DNA of 64,000 nt from Hypericum androsaemum (taxonomy: Eukaryota > Streptophyta > Magnoliopsida > Malpighiales > Hypericaceae), in the NCBI GenBank assembly GCA_963995505.1, contig OZ023193.1:1922001-1986000 (forward strand), in the 5' to 3' direction. This document shows positions 23,076-35,156 of this stretch, in pieces. A model generated the notes under the pieces. It made no database searches. It saw only the letters and a list, made by a program, of their open reading frames with translations, and was not told the DNA's origin. Within the stretch, counting starts at the first letter, position 1, and each line of letters begins with the position of its first letter. Position numbers and translations under genes: made by a program.

Positions 23076-24215
23076 AACCCGAAAGTTGATTTACAAAAGC
23101 TTCTACGTAGGGGATGGAAGAAGATGTGCCAAACCATTGTACCATGTTCAATATTATCAACAAGTTTATAACACGTGTTGATGGTCGGAGGTGGTGTACT
23201 TGATTAGGATCTACGGCAGTCGAGACAAGTGTTGGACACTTTCTCCGTAAGACGAGATTGCCCCGTATATTTTAATGCGGTACGGGCTACGGCAATCGTC
23301 CCCAAGATACAACGACTGTTCGGACATTTCCAAGAACGTTGCACACGTATCTCAAAACTTTCGAGCGAACCCTTATATACCCAGAACTTTCGGACAGACT
23401 ATTTATAAGTGAAGAACGGGGAGAGAGGAGAAGACAACAATGCTTATGGAATGCACTTGCTGCTGGGATGAGGATAATGGCAAGGGGGCAGGCCTATTTA
23501 TAGTCTGGATGAATCAGGGAAGCAGCCACCCCGAAGGGACGCGTCCGTTTGGCCAGCAGGCTGGCTGGCTGCGCTCGTGGCCCTTCGGTGGCTTCTGGAT
23601 CCTTCCAGGCGTGCCCAGACTGTGCTGGCGCTCTTTCGCGAGGGATCTCGCAACCCTTCGGCCTTCTGGAAGTCTCCTGGACATTTCAGCCCTTCGTGCC
23701 TCTTCGGTGGCCATCTTGGAAGGCGCTCGCAGCCCCTCGTCACTTCGGTAGCTGCGCAACTCTCTCAGGACTCGAGCAAAATACTTAAGGCTCCTTCAGC
23801 TCCTCGCGACAATGCGCACGTGCCAAGTGTGCCACAAAGTACCCATTGCGACCTACGTCCAATGCACCATGCGCACACGCATTGTGGTCAACTTTTTCTA
23901 GTTGGCTAACCTTCCGGGTAGTCAACTTCTTTCTTAGCTAACAAGAAGTTTGTCCTTATAAACTAGAAAAAGTCGGTGCCACTTTCCAATATTGGATGAC
24001 ATTTTCCATCTTCCCTTTTGGGCTTTGGACATTTATTCACATATCCAACAATACGTTAACATATATTATATCTATTTAGTCGCAGCTCCACTCCGAGAAA
24101 ATAAACCTAGCTAACAATATAATCGTCGTAGGCTAGTTCTTCAATATTCTTGTTTTATGTCATCACATATCATAAAGTATAAAACTAAATATATTTATTG
24201 GCCATCTTTTTTTTT
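23076..24215 (+). repeat. Duplicated segment B, split by a solo LTR
   Basis: Parts 23076-23175 and 24051-24215 match 18790-18985 in order. The segment lacks the MULE-type insertion that borders segment A. The two copies therefore date each other's insertions. Confidence 0.72.
23176..24050 (-). mobile_element. Solo LTR of a copia family
   Basis: On the plus strand it starts TGTTGATGGTCGGAGGTGG and ends CCAACA. It is the inverted counterpart of the LTRs at 39302-40263, sharing GACGATTGCCG, GAAAGAGT and the AGTACACCACCTCCGAC end. Flanks ACACG and ATACG differ at one base. The uninterrupted site AACACGTTA is seen at segment A. No internal region remains, so this is LTR-LTR recombination. Confidence 0.82.
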
Positions 24216-24249
24216 GCCATAAATCTTGATTTGAACTCATATAGTATTT

Positions 24250-24454
24250 TGTTATTTATCGGAGGTGGTATACTTGATTATGATCTTTAATAGTCGAGGC
24301 AAGAGTTAGACTCTTTCTCCGTAAGATGAGATTGCCCCGTATTTAGTGCTTACGGGCTACAAAAATCGTCCCCAAGATAGAACGACTAGGCTACTTTCGA
24401 GTTCGTAGCACAACGACCCTCGAAGTTTCAGGCAAACCTTGGATATCCGGACTC

Positions 24455-24490
<36 letters not shown>

Positions 24491-25286
24491 TACAATGCTA
24501 ATGAATGCTTATGCACTTGTAGTTGGGGTGATTTACAAATGAGGGGGGTAGGGGCTATTTATAGGCAAGGATGACTGGAATTCGAATGGCTTCCAGGCAC
24601 TTCCGAGGGGACACCATGCTCTCACATTTCTAGGAGCCGAGGCACCCTTTCGGCCACCATTTTTCTGGATGCCCGTAGGTGTCTCTTCAGGGCTCCTGGA
24701 TGCCTGCTGGAATCTCTTCGGCCACTGGCCTTCCAGGCACTCCTCGTGCCTCTTTGCTGGTAATCTGGAAGCCTCCAGGACGTTCCAGTTTCTAGACGCA
24801 CGCTCGTGGTCCTTCATTCGTTGGGCCAGCTCGTATCCTTTCGCGAGCTACCTCGCACGTAGCTCGTAGCTCTCCCAAAATCTGGCAAAAGTCTTAAGGC
24901 TCCTCCAGCTCCTCGCGATATGCCACAAAGTGCCTATTGTAACCTGTGTCTAATGCGCACGTGCGAAGTGCCAAGTGCACCACAAAGTACCTATTGTAAC
25001 CTGTGTCTAATGCGCCATACGTACACGCACACTAACGTGCGCGAGTGCGAGCGTGTGCTCGTGCTTGTGCTCGGATGGTGCTTCACACCATCCTAGCAGG
25101 CAGCCTCGGTCAGCTCTTCAGGTGGAACATTTAATATTACACCAGCTTGGAGCTTCTCCTTATAAACAGGAAAAAATTCCTTGCGATTTTCAATGTGGTA
25201 ATAGTTCTCCCATCATCAGCTTGGGCTTTTTAGCTCGGGTCTTTCAGTTTGGGCCAAATGCATTAATTATACATTCAAACCCAACA
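24250..25286 (-). repeat. Copia LTR, inverted relative to the adjoining pol piece
   Basis: Plus-strand start TGTTATTTATCGGAGGTGG, end CAAACCCAACA. It is related to the solo LTR and to 39302-40263, but with a longer central GC-rich part. The 5-bp flanks do not match, and a plus-strand integrase fragment begins immediately after it, so the junction is a rearrangement. Confidence 0.75.
24459..24488 (+). repeat. (AG)n microsatellite
   Basis: About 15 uninterrupted AG units within the LTR. Confidence 0.9.
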
Positions 25287-25287
25287 T

Positions 25288-25999
25288 ACAACTTAGCACT
25301 GAAATCAAAATAATTCGGAGTGATAGAGGGGGAGAATATGTAGCTCTGTTTGAGGAATTCTGCCAACAACATGGCATTATTCATTAGACAATTGCTCCAT
25401 ACTCACCTCAATAAAATGGCATAGCTGAGCGCAAGAATCGAACTCTTAAGGAGATGATGAATGCTATATTGATTAGCTCAGGCTTACCACATAACTTATG
25501 GGGGAAAGCTGTGCTATCGGCTAATCACATTCTAAACAAATTGCCATACAAGAAAAGGGACAAAACGCTATATGAATTATGGAAAGGGAGAAAGCCTTCC
25601 TACGGTTACCTTAAAGTGTGGGAGTGCCTAGCCAAGGTAGAAATACCTCTACCTAAAAGGGTGAGAATGGGACCCAAGATCGTTGACTGCATCTTTATCG
25701 GATATGCCCACAACAGTAGCCCATACCGATTTCTAGTGCACAAGTCTGAAAACCCTGAAATTAACTAGAAAATGGTCATGGAATCAAGAAATGCAACATT
25801 CTTTGAGAATATCTTTCCTAAAAAGAAAACGAAAGAAGTAAGCTCAAACAAAAGAAGTTATGAAGCTACACAAGGGTCTGATCATGGTGCTGAGAAATCT
25901 AGACGGAGTAAGAGGACCATAATAGCAAAGTCGTTTAGTCCAGATTTTCTAAATTATATGTTAGAAAATGAACCTGGAACAATCCAAGAGGCATTATAG
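25288..25999 (+). pseudogene. copia integrase to early RT-linker fragment
   Basis: Starts mid-integrase ([20 protein letters not shown]), continues through [29 protein letters not shown] and YELWKGRKPSYGYLKVW, and ends at LNYMLENEPGTIQEAL plus TAG. It parallels 41960-42660 of the fuller element. Internal stops replace Q (TAG at about 25384) and others. Both ends are abrupt: LTR sequence lies on either side. Confidence 0.85.
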
Positions 26000-26203
26000 A
26001 GTCTGGATATCCAAGGTTCGCCTGAAGCTTCGAGGGTCGTTGTGCTACGAACTCAAAAGCAGCCTAGTCGTTGTATCTTGGGGACGATTGCCGCAACCCG
26101 TAAGTACTGAATACAAGGCAATCTCGTCTTAAGGAGAAAGAGTCAAACTCTTGCCTCGACTATTAAAGATCTTAATCAAGTACACCACCTACGACAAACA
26201 ACA
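26000..26203 (+). repeat. 3' part of a copia LTR
   Basis: Matches 40060-40263 (GAGGTTCG...GCTTCGAG..., GGGGACGATTGCCGCA, ending ACAAACAACA). It serves as the remaining LTR edge of the following truncated element. Confidence 0.85.
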
Positions 26204-26232
26204 ATCGTAAGATGAGATCTGTGTACTTAAAG

Positions 26233-28140
26233 ATGGCATCAACAAGCTCAGCACCAGTGCCAGCGATCCCGGGAACTGTCCACGCTGAAAGGTCGGCCAA
26301 GTTCAATGGTACCGAGTTTAAGAGGTGGCAACAAAAGATACTGTTCTACCTGACGACGCTCAACCAGGTCCAATTCTTGAAGGAAGAGGCTCTGAAGGTG
26401 GCAGAAAATGAGGCTGATCCACAGAAGATCAACGCCTTTGATGCATGGAGTCACAACGACTTTCTATGTTGTAACTAAGTCCTAAATGGCTTAGACAACG
26501 TCTTCTACAATATCTAGACAGGTACTAAGACTGTGAAAGAATTGTGGGACTCCCTGGAGAAGAAGTACAAAATGGAGGATGCCGAGATAAAGAAATTTAT
26601 CGTCGGAAGGTTCCTCGACTTTCAGATGGTGGACTTTAAGAAGGTCATAGACCAAGTCCAAAAGCTGCAGCTGATTCTACACGAGATTCATGCCGAAGGT
26701 ATGTAACTCAGCAAATTATTCCAGGTGGCTGCTCTAATCGAGAAGCTACCCCCTCTATGGAAAGACTTCAAGAACTATATCAAGCATAAGAGGAAGGACA
26801 TGGGGCTGGAAGACCTGATCATGAGACTAAGGATCGAGGAAGAAAACTGAAAGTCTGAAGTCAAGACCGGCAAGACCAACTCCGAGGCTAAGATACACCT
26901 CGTCGAAGGTGGTACTAGAAATAAGAGGAAGAAGCCCGAAAATAAGCAGGAGAAGCAAGAGCCAAAGCAAAAGAAAGCTAAGAAGATCAAAGGCAATCGC
27001 TACAACTGCGACAAGCCTGGTCACATGGCCAAAGATTGTCGCTTGTCGAAGAAGGACGATCGAGAGAAGGCTAATATGGCCGAAGACTTGTCTCAGCTAC
27101 ACCTATCTGCCGTGGTATTTGAAGCAAATCTGGTGGATAACCCAAAGGAGTGGTTCATTGACACAGGGGCAACCCGTCACATCTGTTCAGACAAGGAGAT
27201 ATTTTCGACCTACATTCTGATCAACGGACAAAAGTTGTTTATGGGTAACTCCGCGACTTCACCCGTAGTCCGATTAGGCCAGGTGGTACTGAAGCTGACC
27301 TCTGGAAAAGAGCTGACCCTCAAGGATCTTCTGCATGTCCCAGACATTCGTAAGAATTTAGTATCCGGCTCATTGGTGAGCAAAGCTGGGATAAAACTAG
27401 TATTCGAGGCCGATAGGTTTGTATTGACTAAGGCTGGTACCTTTGTAGAAAAGGGTTACCTCAAAAGGGAGCTCTTTAAAATGAATGTAATAACTATGAA
27501 AAATGCCTTTAAAGGGCCTAATAAAGTTATCAATTCTTTTTACTTGGCTGAGTGTTCTAATTTATGGCATGATAGATTAGGACATGTAAATTTGATCTCA
27601 CTAAGAAAGTTAGTAAGTTTAAATTTATTGCCTAAAATAGAGTTTGACCCAAACAATAAATGCGAAGTATGTGTATAGACAAAAATGACCAAAGCACCTT
27701 TTCACAAAGTGAAAAGAAGTACTACACCTTTAGAGTTAATTCATACCGATATATGCGATATGAAACAAGTGCAAACTAGAGGTGAAAAAAAGTATTTCAT
27801 CATATTTATTGATGATTGCACGAGATACCGTTACGTACACCTCTTGAAAGAAAAAGATGAAGTTCTAGAAGCTTTCAAGAGTTATAAGAATGAGGTTGAA
27901 AATAAACTTAGCACTAAAATCAAAATGATTCGAAATGATAGAGGGGGAGAATATATAGCTCCGTTTGAGGAATTTTGCCAACAACATGGTATTATTCATC
28001 AGACAACTGCTTCATACTCACCTCAATCAAACGGTGTAGCTGAGCTCAAGAATCGAACTCTTAAGGAGATGATGAATGCTATGTTGATTAGCTCGAGCTT
28101 ACCACAGAACTTGTGGGGGGAAGCTGTGCTATCAGCTAAT
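26233..28140 (+). pseudogene. copia gag-protease-integrase, 3'-truncated
   Basis: Starts MASTSSAPVPAIPGT, then a gag region with KFNGTEFKRWQQK and a zinc knuckle YNCDKPGHMAKDCR whose first cysteine is Arg. The protease motif WFIDTGATRHIC is at about 27152-27187 with DTGA intact. The GAG-pre-integrase region is LWHDRLGHVNL, then integrase with [13 protein letters not shown] and DRGGEY. It ends at EAVLSAN, where unrelated LTR-like DNA begins at 28141. Several stops (for example after CEVCV and in gag) prevent a polyprotein. RT and RNase H are missing. Same family as 39302-45548. Confidence 0.88.
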
Positions 28141-28498
28141 TGAAAGTTGGGATTTTCACCCCTCTTGCAATAAAGAGTAAGTACGGGATTGTCGTCCCAC
28201 AAGGACTAAGCTAGGCCGCAAACTCGACTTTACCACTAGTTTAGGACTATAAGAAATAGAGTTGTCAATTCCAAACACAATATGCTACTTGAAATAAAAT
28301 TGCAACTAAACAAGATGATGGTTTAAACACTTAAAACAAGAGTGAGCTTGGTACCAATGACAACCTAAATAACCAAATGGCTTATGGGGTTTATTAAGTT
28401 CATGATATTTCGAAGGCAACTAATCAACGCTCTCGCGATAAACTAGTCTAAATTGATTCTTAACTAGACTTAGATGAACTAACCACGTGGCGCATTGT
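28141..28498. repeat. LTR-like fragment of the AAGTACGGGATTGTCGTCCCACAAGG type
   Basis: The segment TTTTCACCCCTCTTGC...AAGTACGGGATTGTCGTCCC resembles the start of the Athila-like LTR at 5639 (TGACGAGC...GAAGTACCG...). Similar phrases are widespread in plant LTR elements that use the tRNA-Asp primer. No coding sequence. Boundaries are uncertain. Confidence 0.4.
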
Positions 28499-28515
28499 GA
28501 TTGTCCGGATTTTCC

Positions 28516-28523
28516 TATAAAAG
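28516..28523 (+). promoter_or_regulatory. TATA box in copia 5' LTR
   Basis: TATAAAAG about 300 bases before the primer site, the usual place for the LTR core promoter. Confidence 0.5.
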
Positions 28524-28817
28524 GAAAATTTTGGCTAGACCAATCTGTAAGTTTTTCCACAACCACTCAATAAGAAAGGAAAAATTATGGAATAGTTCCT
28601 GAATTTTGATCAGATTTTCAATAGAGGAAATCTCGTAAAAATCAATTACGAATCCGTTATAACGTGATCATAATTCGACTAGCACGAAGACATTGTGGAC
28701 CCGAACCTATAGACCTCTTGCTTCAACAAGCAAGTGATTTATTATTAACGAATTAGTTTGTTAATTATCCGGCTCTAACATGTAATTACTCATTAATTAC
28801 GTGTTGAAACTAGCAAT

Positions 28818-28829
28818 TGGTATCAGAGC
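28818..28829 (+). other. Primer-binding site for initiator tRNA-Met
   Basis: TGGTATCAGAGC, the standard copia primer site complementary to initiator tRNA-Met, just after the LTR end. Confidence 0.9.
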
Positions 28830-30847
28830 ATGGTTGAAACCATGTTTTGATGATGAAATGATATTTTAATTCAAATAATTATGTGATTTTTTGGGTTAAA
28901 AATCGTGTTAATTGTGATTTTATTGAAAATCACAATCTGTTGGACTTTAAAATAATTAATTTAGAACCACCGAGACTAAATTAAATTTTGCCTAACCGCG
29001 CGGGCAAATTTATGCACACGCAAAACCTTAAGGTACCAATATGAAATTTGATCGCTTACCACCTGCGTGTCATGGACTTCGGTATAATTTTTGAAAAACT
29101 TGGGGATTAATTGGAAATTTGCCCAAAAATCCCCAAATCAACGGGAACCCTAATCTGACGATTTCCACGCTGTAGATCGACGATAGTCGATTCTCTGGCT
29201 TCTCCTCGACGTTCCGATACCACGTTTTTGGATCGACGTCACCGGAATCGCGAGATTGAAGCCGACGACGGCGAAGAGGCGCAGAACGGAGAAGACGACC
29301 GCGACGGAGAACGGCCGCACGACGGCCCGCGAGGCTGCTACGAACGTGCTTGCGACACCACAGCAAGTCAATTGCGACCGGTCTCGGCTGTTATTTCGCC
29401 GTCATTGCGCGGTGGTCGTGGGTGGGAAATCGGACGGCTTCGACATCGCGCAGGAGAAGAGAGAGAAAGTGGAAGGGGAAAATATACGAGGGGCAAAATC
29501 GTAATTTTAAGATTTTTTTCCCAAAAATATTTATACCCGGGTCAAGAAGATCAAAAAGTCAGTCGAGTTGGCTTGGTTTATCAGTTCGACCTAACCCAAA
29601 TGTTGGGTTTTTTCTCTTTTAATTGGAAAAAATCAGTTTTTATTCAATTAAAATCTAATAAATTGATAAAAATTTTGAGAAATTTTTGTCAATTAGGTTT
29701 ATTAAAATTATAATGATATTTTTACTAAACTTAAAATGAAAATATTTTGGAACGAGTTCCGAAATATTTTAAATTTAAACTTAAATCACATGGATTGATC
29801 CATAATATGATCATCAAAAGATTAAAAAAATGAGTTTTTCAATCCTATTTTGGGAGAATATGAGAATTAACCCGAAATTGAGTAGCAATTGTTGCAAGAT
29901 TTGATGGCTACTGGAGAAAGGTATCTGAACTTCTGTACAACGGAACTTCGAGAAAAGGTTCTAAAGCGTCGTTTACCGCTGCGTGTGCCTAAGAATGACA
30001 TGTATGTTATCGTCAAGCACATTGAGGCTGTTCACAGGGAGATGCAAGATTGCATCTGGGCCGGAGGTTACGATGATGGAGAGGACTGACCCTCTATGTT
30101 TCGAAACCTCCTGGTCACGCTAAAAATTCAAGAAGATATGTGTGTCTTCTCCGCACCTGAGATCAATACCCATAGAGATGCCCTCTATGGTCTGATCCAC
30201 TATCTCGAGAAGAGAGGTCTTCTCAGAGAAATGATACCTTCTCCTATTCTGGAGTTGCAAAGCGGTTTGATCTTGAACCGCTACCTCGCTAAGGAATAAC
30301 ATTACAATTTTCCTCTGCTCCTGGTCATCTGGATCATGGATTTGATCCCAGTTCCGGTAATAACCTTGGAACTTCTCGTCGGATCGTCCTCGCACCCGGT
30401 CCCCACGGGATCGTCCTCGGACCCGGATCTAGATATGTATCTGGATTCTCCTACCGGATCGCCTGGACATCCGATCCCCATGTGATTACATGTTTAACTG
30501 TCCCCATGTACATATGTTATTTTTGGGAAAATTTTGTACAATAGGTTGAGACCTTGTCTGAGTTTTTGTACATGTGTGTATAAACTCAGAATGTACAAAT
30601 ACATATGTGATGCATGTAATTAAATAAAGATGTTTGTTTACTTACTTCTACTTGAATTTACTATCGATGAACTTTAAACGGTTGAAGTTTAAGTTGAATG
30701 GTGAGGGGAAGCATGCCCGCGACCCACTTCGAGTTTGAGATTAATCAAGAACTTCATATCGTTAAAAGTTATGAGTGATTAGTAAATTGAATCATATTGC
30801 CAAATCAAATTTCTAATATGTTCTCATATTAATAAATCCTTATAGAG
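28830..30847 (+). other. Long leader of the copia element, with two small frames
   Basis: About 2 kb between primer site and gag. 29230-29480 is GC-rich. Two adjoining frames, 29889-30089 (66 codons) and 30096-30299 (67 codons), read sensibly (EVL/REKVLKRRLPLRVP; INTHRDALYGLIHYLEKRGLL), but I recognise neither. They may be unrelated host sequence carried in the leader. Confidence 0.35.
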
Positions 30848-31621
30848 ATGTCAGTCGCTTTTAGATCTATCATAGCTGAGTTAAACCGTGAGTTAAAACT
30901 CAATGGTGAAAACTATGAGAATTGGAGCATGAAAATCCAATATGTGCTTGAGGAACAAGAGATTCTAGAGCACATACATGTCATAATGGATGAGCCTAAT
31001 GAAGGCACAACTGCTCAACATAAGCGACACAAGGAAGCTTATGTTATTTGGAAAAAAAAGAACTCTACTACTCGGTTGATTTTGTTGAGTTCAATGATGG
31101 ATGAAATCACCCGACAATTTTGCGTGCATGACAACGCGAAAGAGTTATGGGATGCTCTCAAACAAAAATTCGGAAAGTTTTCAGTGTCAAAGCAGCGTGC
31201 TTTGACCATAAGGTTTGACACCTTTAAAAAGCGTCCGGAGGTTCCCATGAGAAAACACTTGAGAGTGATGTCTAATATGATCACTGAACTGACAGAGGCT
31301 GGTCACGTACTTAGTAACAAGCAGCAGATTCAAGCTGTCATCTGTTCCCTACCACCCAGTTGGGAACAGATGAAGATGAATCTTACCCATTCCGACCTTT
31401 TGGTAACATTTGATGATATTGCCAGACACCTTGAGCTGGAGGAAGATCGCCTCTCAGCTATAAAATCTCACCATGAAACTTATTTGACTCGTTCAAATGG
31501 GAGTGGTGGGAAAAAGAAAGGCAAAGAGAAGGGTAAGAGTAAGGAAACTTTAAAGGCTGAAACCCTTAGAACCAAGCTAGATGGCTCCAAGGCTAGAAAA
31601 AAAAAAGCATTTCAAAAGTGA
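30848..31621 (+). CDS. copia gag (UBN2-type), intact frame
   Basis: 257 codons from MSVAFRSIIAELNREL. It carries the gag core landmarks LNGENYENWSMKIQYVL, AKELWDALKQKFG and ICSLPPSWEQMKMNLTHS, ending in a lysine-rich tail. It forms the particle shell of copia elements. The zinc knuckle lies in the next frame: a run of ten A at about 31597-31606 shifts frame just before it, so gag is separated from pol here. Whether this is a decayed slip or a programmed one cannot be told. Confidence 0.85.
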   Translation: MSVAFRSIIAELNRELKLNGENYENWSMKIQYVLEEQEILEHIHVIMDEPNEGTTAQHKRHKEAYVIWKKKNSTTRLILLSSMMDEITRQFCVHDNAKELWDALKQKFGKFSVSKQRALTIRFDTFKKRPEVPMRKHLRVMSNMITELTEAGHVLSNKQQIQAVICSLPPSWEQMKMNLTHSDLLVTFDDIARHLELEEDRLSAIKSHHETYLTRSNGSGGKKKGKEKGKSKETLKAETLRTKLDGSKARKKKAFQK

Positions 31622-32910
31622 AATGTTTTAACTGTCAACAGAAGGGACATTTTGCAAAATATTGCAAGATGCCCAAGCAAGTACACCTAAACTCAAGTGT
31701 GAGTAAGTTGTATGTATCCTCTTGTACCCTTCTAACTGAGTCACATTCTATGTGGGTGATTGATTCAGGAGCGACATACCATGTAGCTAGAGACCGTCGT
31801 TCGTTCATTGAATACAGGCGGTTGCCGGCTAGAGCAAAAACTACTTTTGTCGGTAACAACTCGTGCGTGGATATGAAAGGTATGGGCACTTGTAGATTAC
31901 ACCTTCGTAGTGGTCATGCTCTTCTTTTACATGACGTGTTGTTTGCTCCAGACATTCGAAAGAACCTGATCTCAGTTTCGGCCTTAATGTCTTTAGGTTA
32001 TCGGTTGTCGTTTGAGGATGACACCGTTAGATTATTTTTGGATGATACCTATTTTGGGCTTGGATATATATCGAAAGATTTTTTGATTCTGGATATTAAT
32101 CCTTGTGAAAAAATTTCCTTAGTCACTAGTTCAAACTCATCAGAGGATGATATTAAACTATGGCATTCTAGACTAGGCCACATCGGTCAGAATCGTTTAA
32201 ACCGTCTAGCTAAGGCATGACTGTTGGGAAATATAGAGAGATCTATATTACCTAGATGCGTATCCTGTCTAGAAGGAAAAAGTACTAGAAAACCTTTCAG
32301 TACTGGGGCTAGAGCCAAATTTTCACTACAATTAGTCCATTATGACATATGTGGTCCAATGAAAGTGAGGGCAAGGCATGGAGCATATTACTTCATCACC
32401 TTCATTGACGACTATACTAGATATGGTCTGATATACCTGATTTCTCACAAGTCTGAAACCTTAAACTGCTTTATGACATACATGAGTTTTGTTGAGAATC
32501 AGAAGGACAGAAAGATAAAGGCCTTACAAACTGATCGTGGCCGTGAATATCTTTCTGATGAGTTCAAAGCTCTATCCATTCCTTATACACTCCAGCAAAA
32601 TAGAGTTGCTGAAAGAAGGAATAGAACCCTTCTTAATATGGTTAGATCGATGATGGCAGAGGCAAGTTTGCCTATATCATTCTATGGAGATGCGCTCCTG
32701 ACTGCCGCATACGTTCTAAACTGTATTTCCTCTAAGTCTGTTACAGCCACTCTTTACAAAATGTGGATAGATTGGAAGCCCGATTTATCCTATTTTAAGC
32801 CATGGGGGTGTGCGTCATATGTCCATTCTACCTCAAGTGCTTTCAGTAAATTAGGACCGAGAGGTAGAAAAAGTATCTTGTGGTATATAAAGGGTATGTG
32901 TTCGTGGGTG
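31618..32910 (+). pseudogene. copia protease and integrase, truncated
   Basis: Zinc knuckle CFNCQQKGHFAKYC, protease motif WVIDSGATYHVA, GAG-pre-integrase LWHSRLGHIGQNRL with a TGA at 32218, then integrase from CVSCLEGK with FIDDYTRYG, QTDRGREY and VAERRNRTL. A few residues before AERR are deleted relative to the family. It ends at the junction with host exon sequence near 32910. Confidence 0.85.
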
Positions 32911-33059
32911 TTTTAAGAACTTGCTCTTCTGGACCGTAGACTCTTTCGATGATTTTCCTAATCTTGAACTCCCAGAGCGAAACGAGGTTGTTTGACGAGT
33001 AGGTCTTAGCTGGGCACTTGATGTATACACTCTTGTTCAATGTTCTTGAATCGTCCACA

Positions 33060-35156
33060 TTTTTTTTTTTGAAAGTAGAAGTATTATTAATCACCAAGAG
33101 TTCAACAAAATTACAAGAAAAGCAACATAGACATCCAGAGAAAATCGCCTAGGAACAAACTGGTGCTTGTTACAAGCAGTAACCAGCGCATAGCACCAAA
33201 ACATCATAACAGACAGAAAAGCCAAATTGCAGCAGATACAGCAGAAACCGAGTAGCAGCAAAGAGTGGATGAACGAACCATACCAGGTGGGGAAGAGCCC
33301 ATCTGCAGAAGACACAAGCTAAACGAGGTATGGCAAGCCAGCCTCAGCCAAGCTACCACAGTCAACTCCAATTCTGGATCGCCGCCAAAGTTAACACAGC
33401 ATCTTGGAAACGGACGTCAGCAGCCAAGCCAGACCAAAAACTCCATTCCGAGAAACACCGAATAATGGACAGCAGCAAGACATCCATCCTGGGTAATTGA
33501 TGATCAAAAACCGCCTTGTTTCTTACCAACCACAAATTCCAGCAACAAGAAGCTAAAAGAGTATACCACAACTTCTTAGGGAAGTCACCACGCACAAGAC
33601 CCATCCAATCATCCATAAGGTTGGCCGAGGACCTCCCAATACACCAACTTAACCCCAGAATCCTTAAAAAGAAGTTCCACACCTTCGACATATACTGACA
33701 GCGAAGGAAGATATGATCAGAGGATTCAACATCCTGGCCGCATAACGCACAGCTCGACTCATGAGGCCGCACCACCCCAATACGGAGTAGATTATCCCGT
33801 GTTTTTAGACGCCCCCGGAGAGCCATCCACAGAAAGCAACTGATCTTAAAGGGGAGAAGTCTCGCGAACCGGCTGTTAAGAACATCAGGAGAGGAAACAG
33901 AGAAGCCCCGGAACATCTGCTCATAGAGACCGTGCACCGAAAAATCACTCCACGGGTCAGGAGCCCACTCCAATTTATCCAGAACCGAAGAGGAAAGGCT
34001 GGAGGCGGAGAGAAGGAGTCTCAACTGAACAACACAATCCTCTTCCCACACAAGGAGACTACGCCTCCAGCTAAACATCCACCCACTTCCCGTAGCAGTC
34101 CAATCCCACATATCCCGAACCAACGCCTGCTTCTCCGTGGCGAGAGAGAAGAGACGTGGGAAGAGAACACTAAGAGGCTCCGATGATATCCAGGGATCTA
34201 ACCAAAACTTTGCCAAGTCCCACCACTAACAACGATCTTCACGTTCTTGCCAAAGAGGGAAGCTGAAAGGGTATCAGACTTGGCCAATGTCCAGATGCTC
34301 GACCAAATGCCCTTACGGTTGAGGTTGCAAGCAACTCTCGAGAGTGGGAAAAACCTGTCCTCCTCAAGCCTAAAGCGAGACTCATGAATCCCATTTGACC
34401 ACTCTAGCCCAAAGAGCACCAGGCTCGCGAAGGTACCGCCAAATCCATTTTAAAATAAGAGCTTCATTTTGGAGATCCAACCTCACCACACCCGTGAAGC
34501 TTCGGAAGGCAAACATGGGACAAAGGAACAACGAGATCACCAGCCCAAAGGAACAACGAGATCACCAGCCCAAAGGAACTTCCTCATCTTTGCCTCTAAC
34601 ACCCTCAAAACTCCAGCAGACATCTTAAATGATGACATAAACAAGAGGGGAATACTGGACAACACTGACCGGATTACCACAACACGACCCCCAAGCCAAA
34701 GCATAGCACCCCTCCACGAGGCTAACTTCTTATCAAAAGCCGCAAGCACGGGCTCCCAATGAGAGATTCTCTTCATCGACGCTCCAACAGGGAGGCCAAG
34801 ATAGGTGAAAGGAGTAGAACTGAGTTTGCATCCCCAATCCTCCAGAACTGGATCGAGCCACTCCTTATCCAGATTGATCCCAATAGCCGAACACTTGTTA
34901 AAATTGAGGGAAAGACCAGACACCGGCTAGAAAACAACCAGAATAAGCTTAAAAGCCCGGAGCTCATCATATGACGCATTCGCAAATAACATCGGCATAC
35001 TGTAGAAGGCAAAGATTACTAGTAGACCCCGGGATGGACCAACCCTCGACAAGACCAGCAAGCTTCGCCTTCAAGATCATGCATCGAAGGCCCTCCGCCG
35101 CAACCAAAAACAAGTACGGGGAGAGAGGATCGCCTTGGCGAAGACCTCTCTCCAAT
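33060..35156 (-). mobile_element. 5'-truncated LINE inserted in an exon
   Basis: Minus-strand element ending in an 11-base poly(A) (T run 33060-33070). On the minus strand the flanking sequence is TGTGGA on both sides (35157-35162 and 33054-33059), a short target duplication. It begins inside reverse transcriptase. The duplicated hexamer belongs to exon 4 of the isoflavone-reductase-like gene (AV-DD codons), so the insertion point is known to the base. Confidence 0.88.
33362..35156 (-). pseudogene. LINE ORF2: late reverse transcriptase and zf-RVT region
   Basis: Starts ELERGLRQGDPLSPYLFLVAAEGL; the catalytic YADD is damaged (YADV in frame). It continues after a frame change with GLSLNFNKCSAIGI, FTYLGLPVG, WRGAMLWLGGRVVVI and MRKFLWAG, then a frame of 284 codons. 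That frame includes the zf-RVT region (FKISCFLWMALRGRLKTRDNL, CALCGQDVESSDHIFLRC). Frames are broken in at least three places. Confidence 0.85.

Larger units (their letters stand above)
28499..32910 (+). mobile_element. Second copia family, 5' LTR to integrase, 3'-truncated
   Basis: The 5' LTR ends near 28815 (AGCA), followed by the primer site at 28818. Then come a long leader, gag and the first half of pol. It stops at 32910 inside the linker after integrase (KGYVFVG), joined directly to an isoflavone-reductase-like exon. RT, RNase H and the 3' LTR are absent. The LTR left edge is not certain; 28499 is the first base of sequence that looks like this LTR. Confidence 0.75.

Noticed and set aside
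23440..23909. Several overlapping frames on both strands as genes
   Set aside because: They lie wholly within the GC-rich centre of a solo copia LTR. The same holds for frames at 24533-24869, 39462-40170 and 44831-45492.
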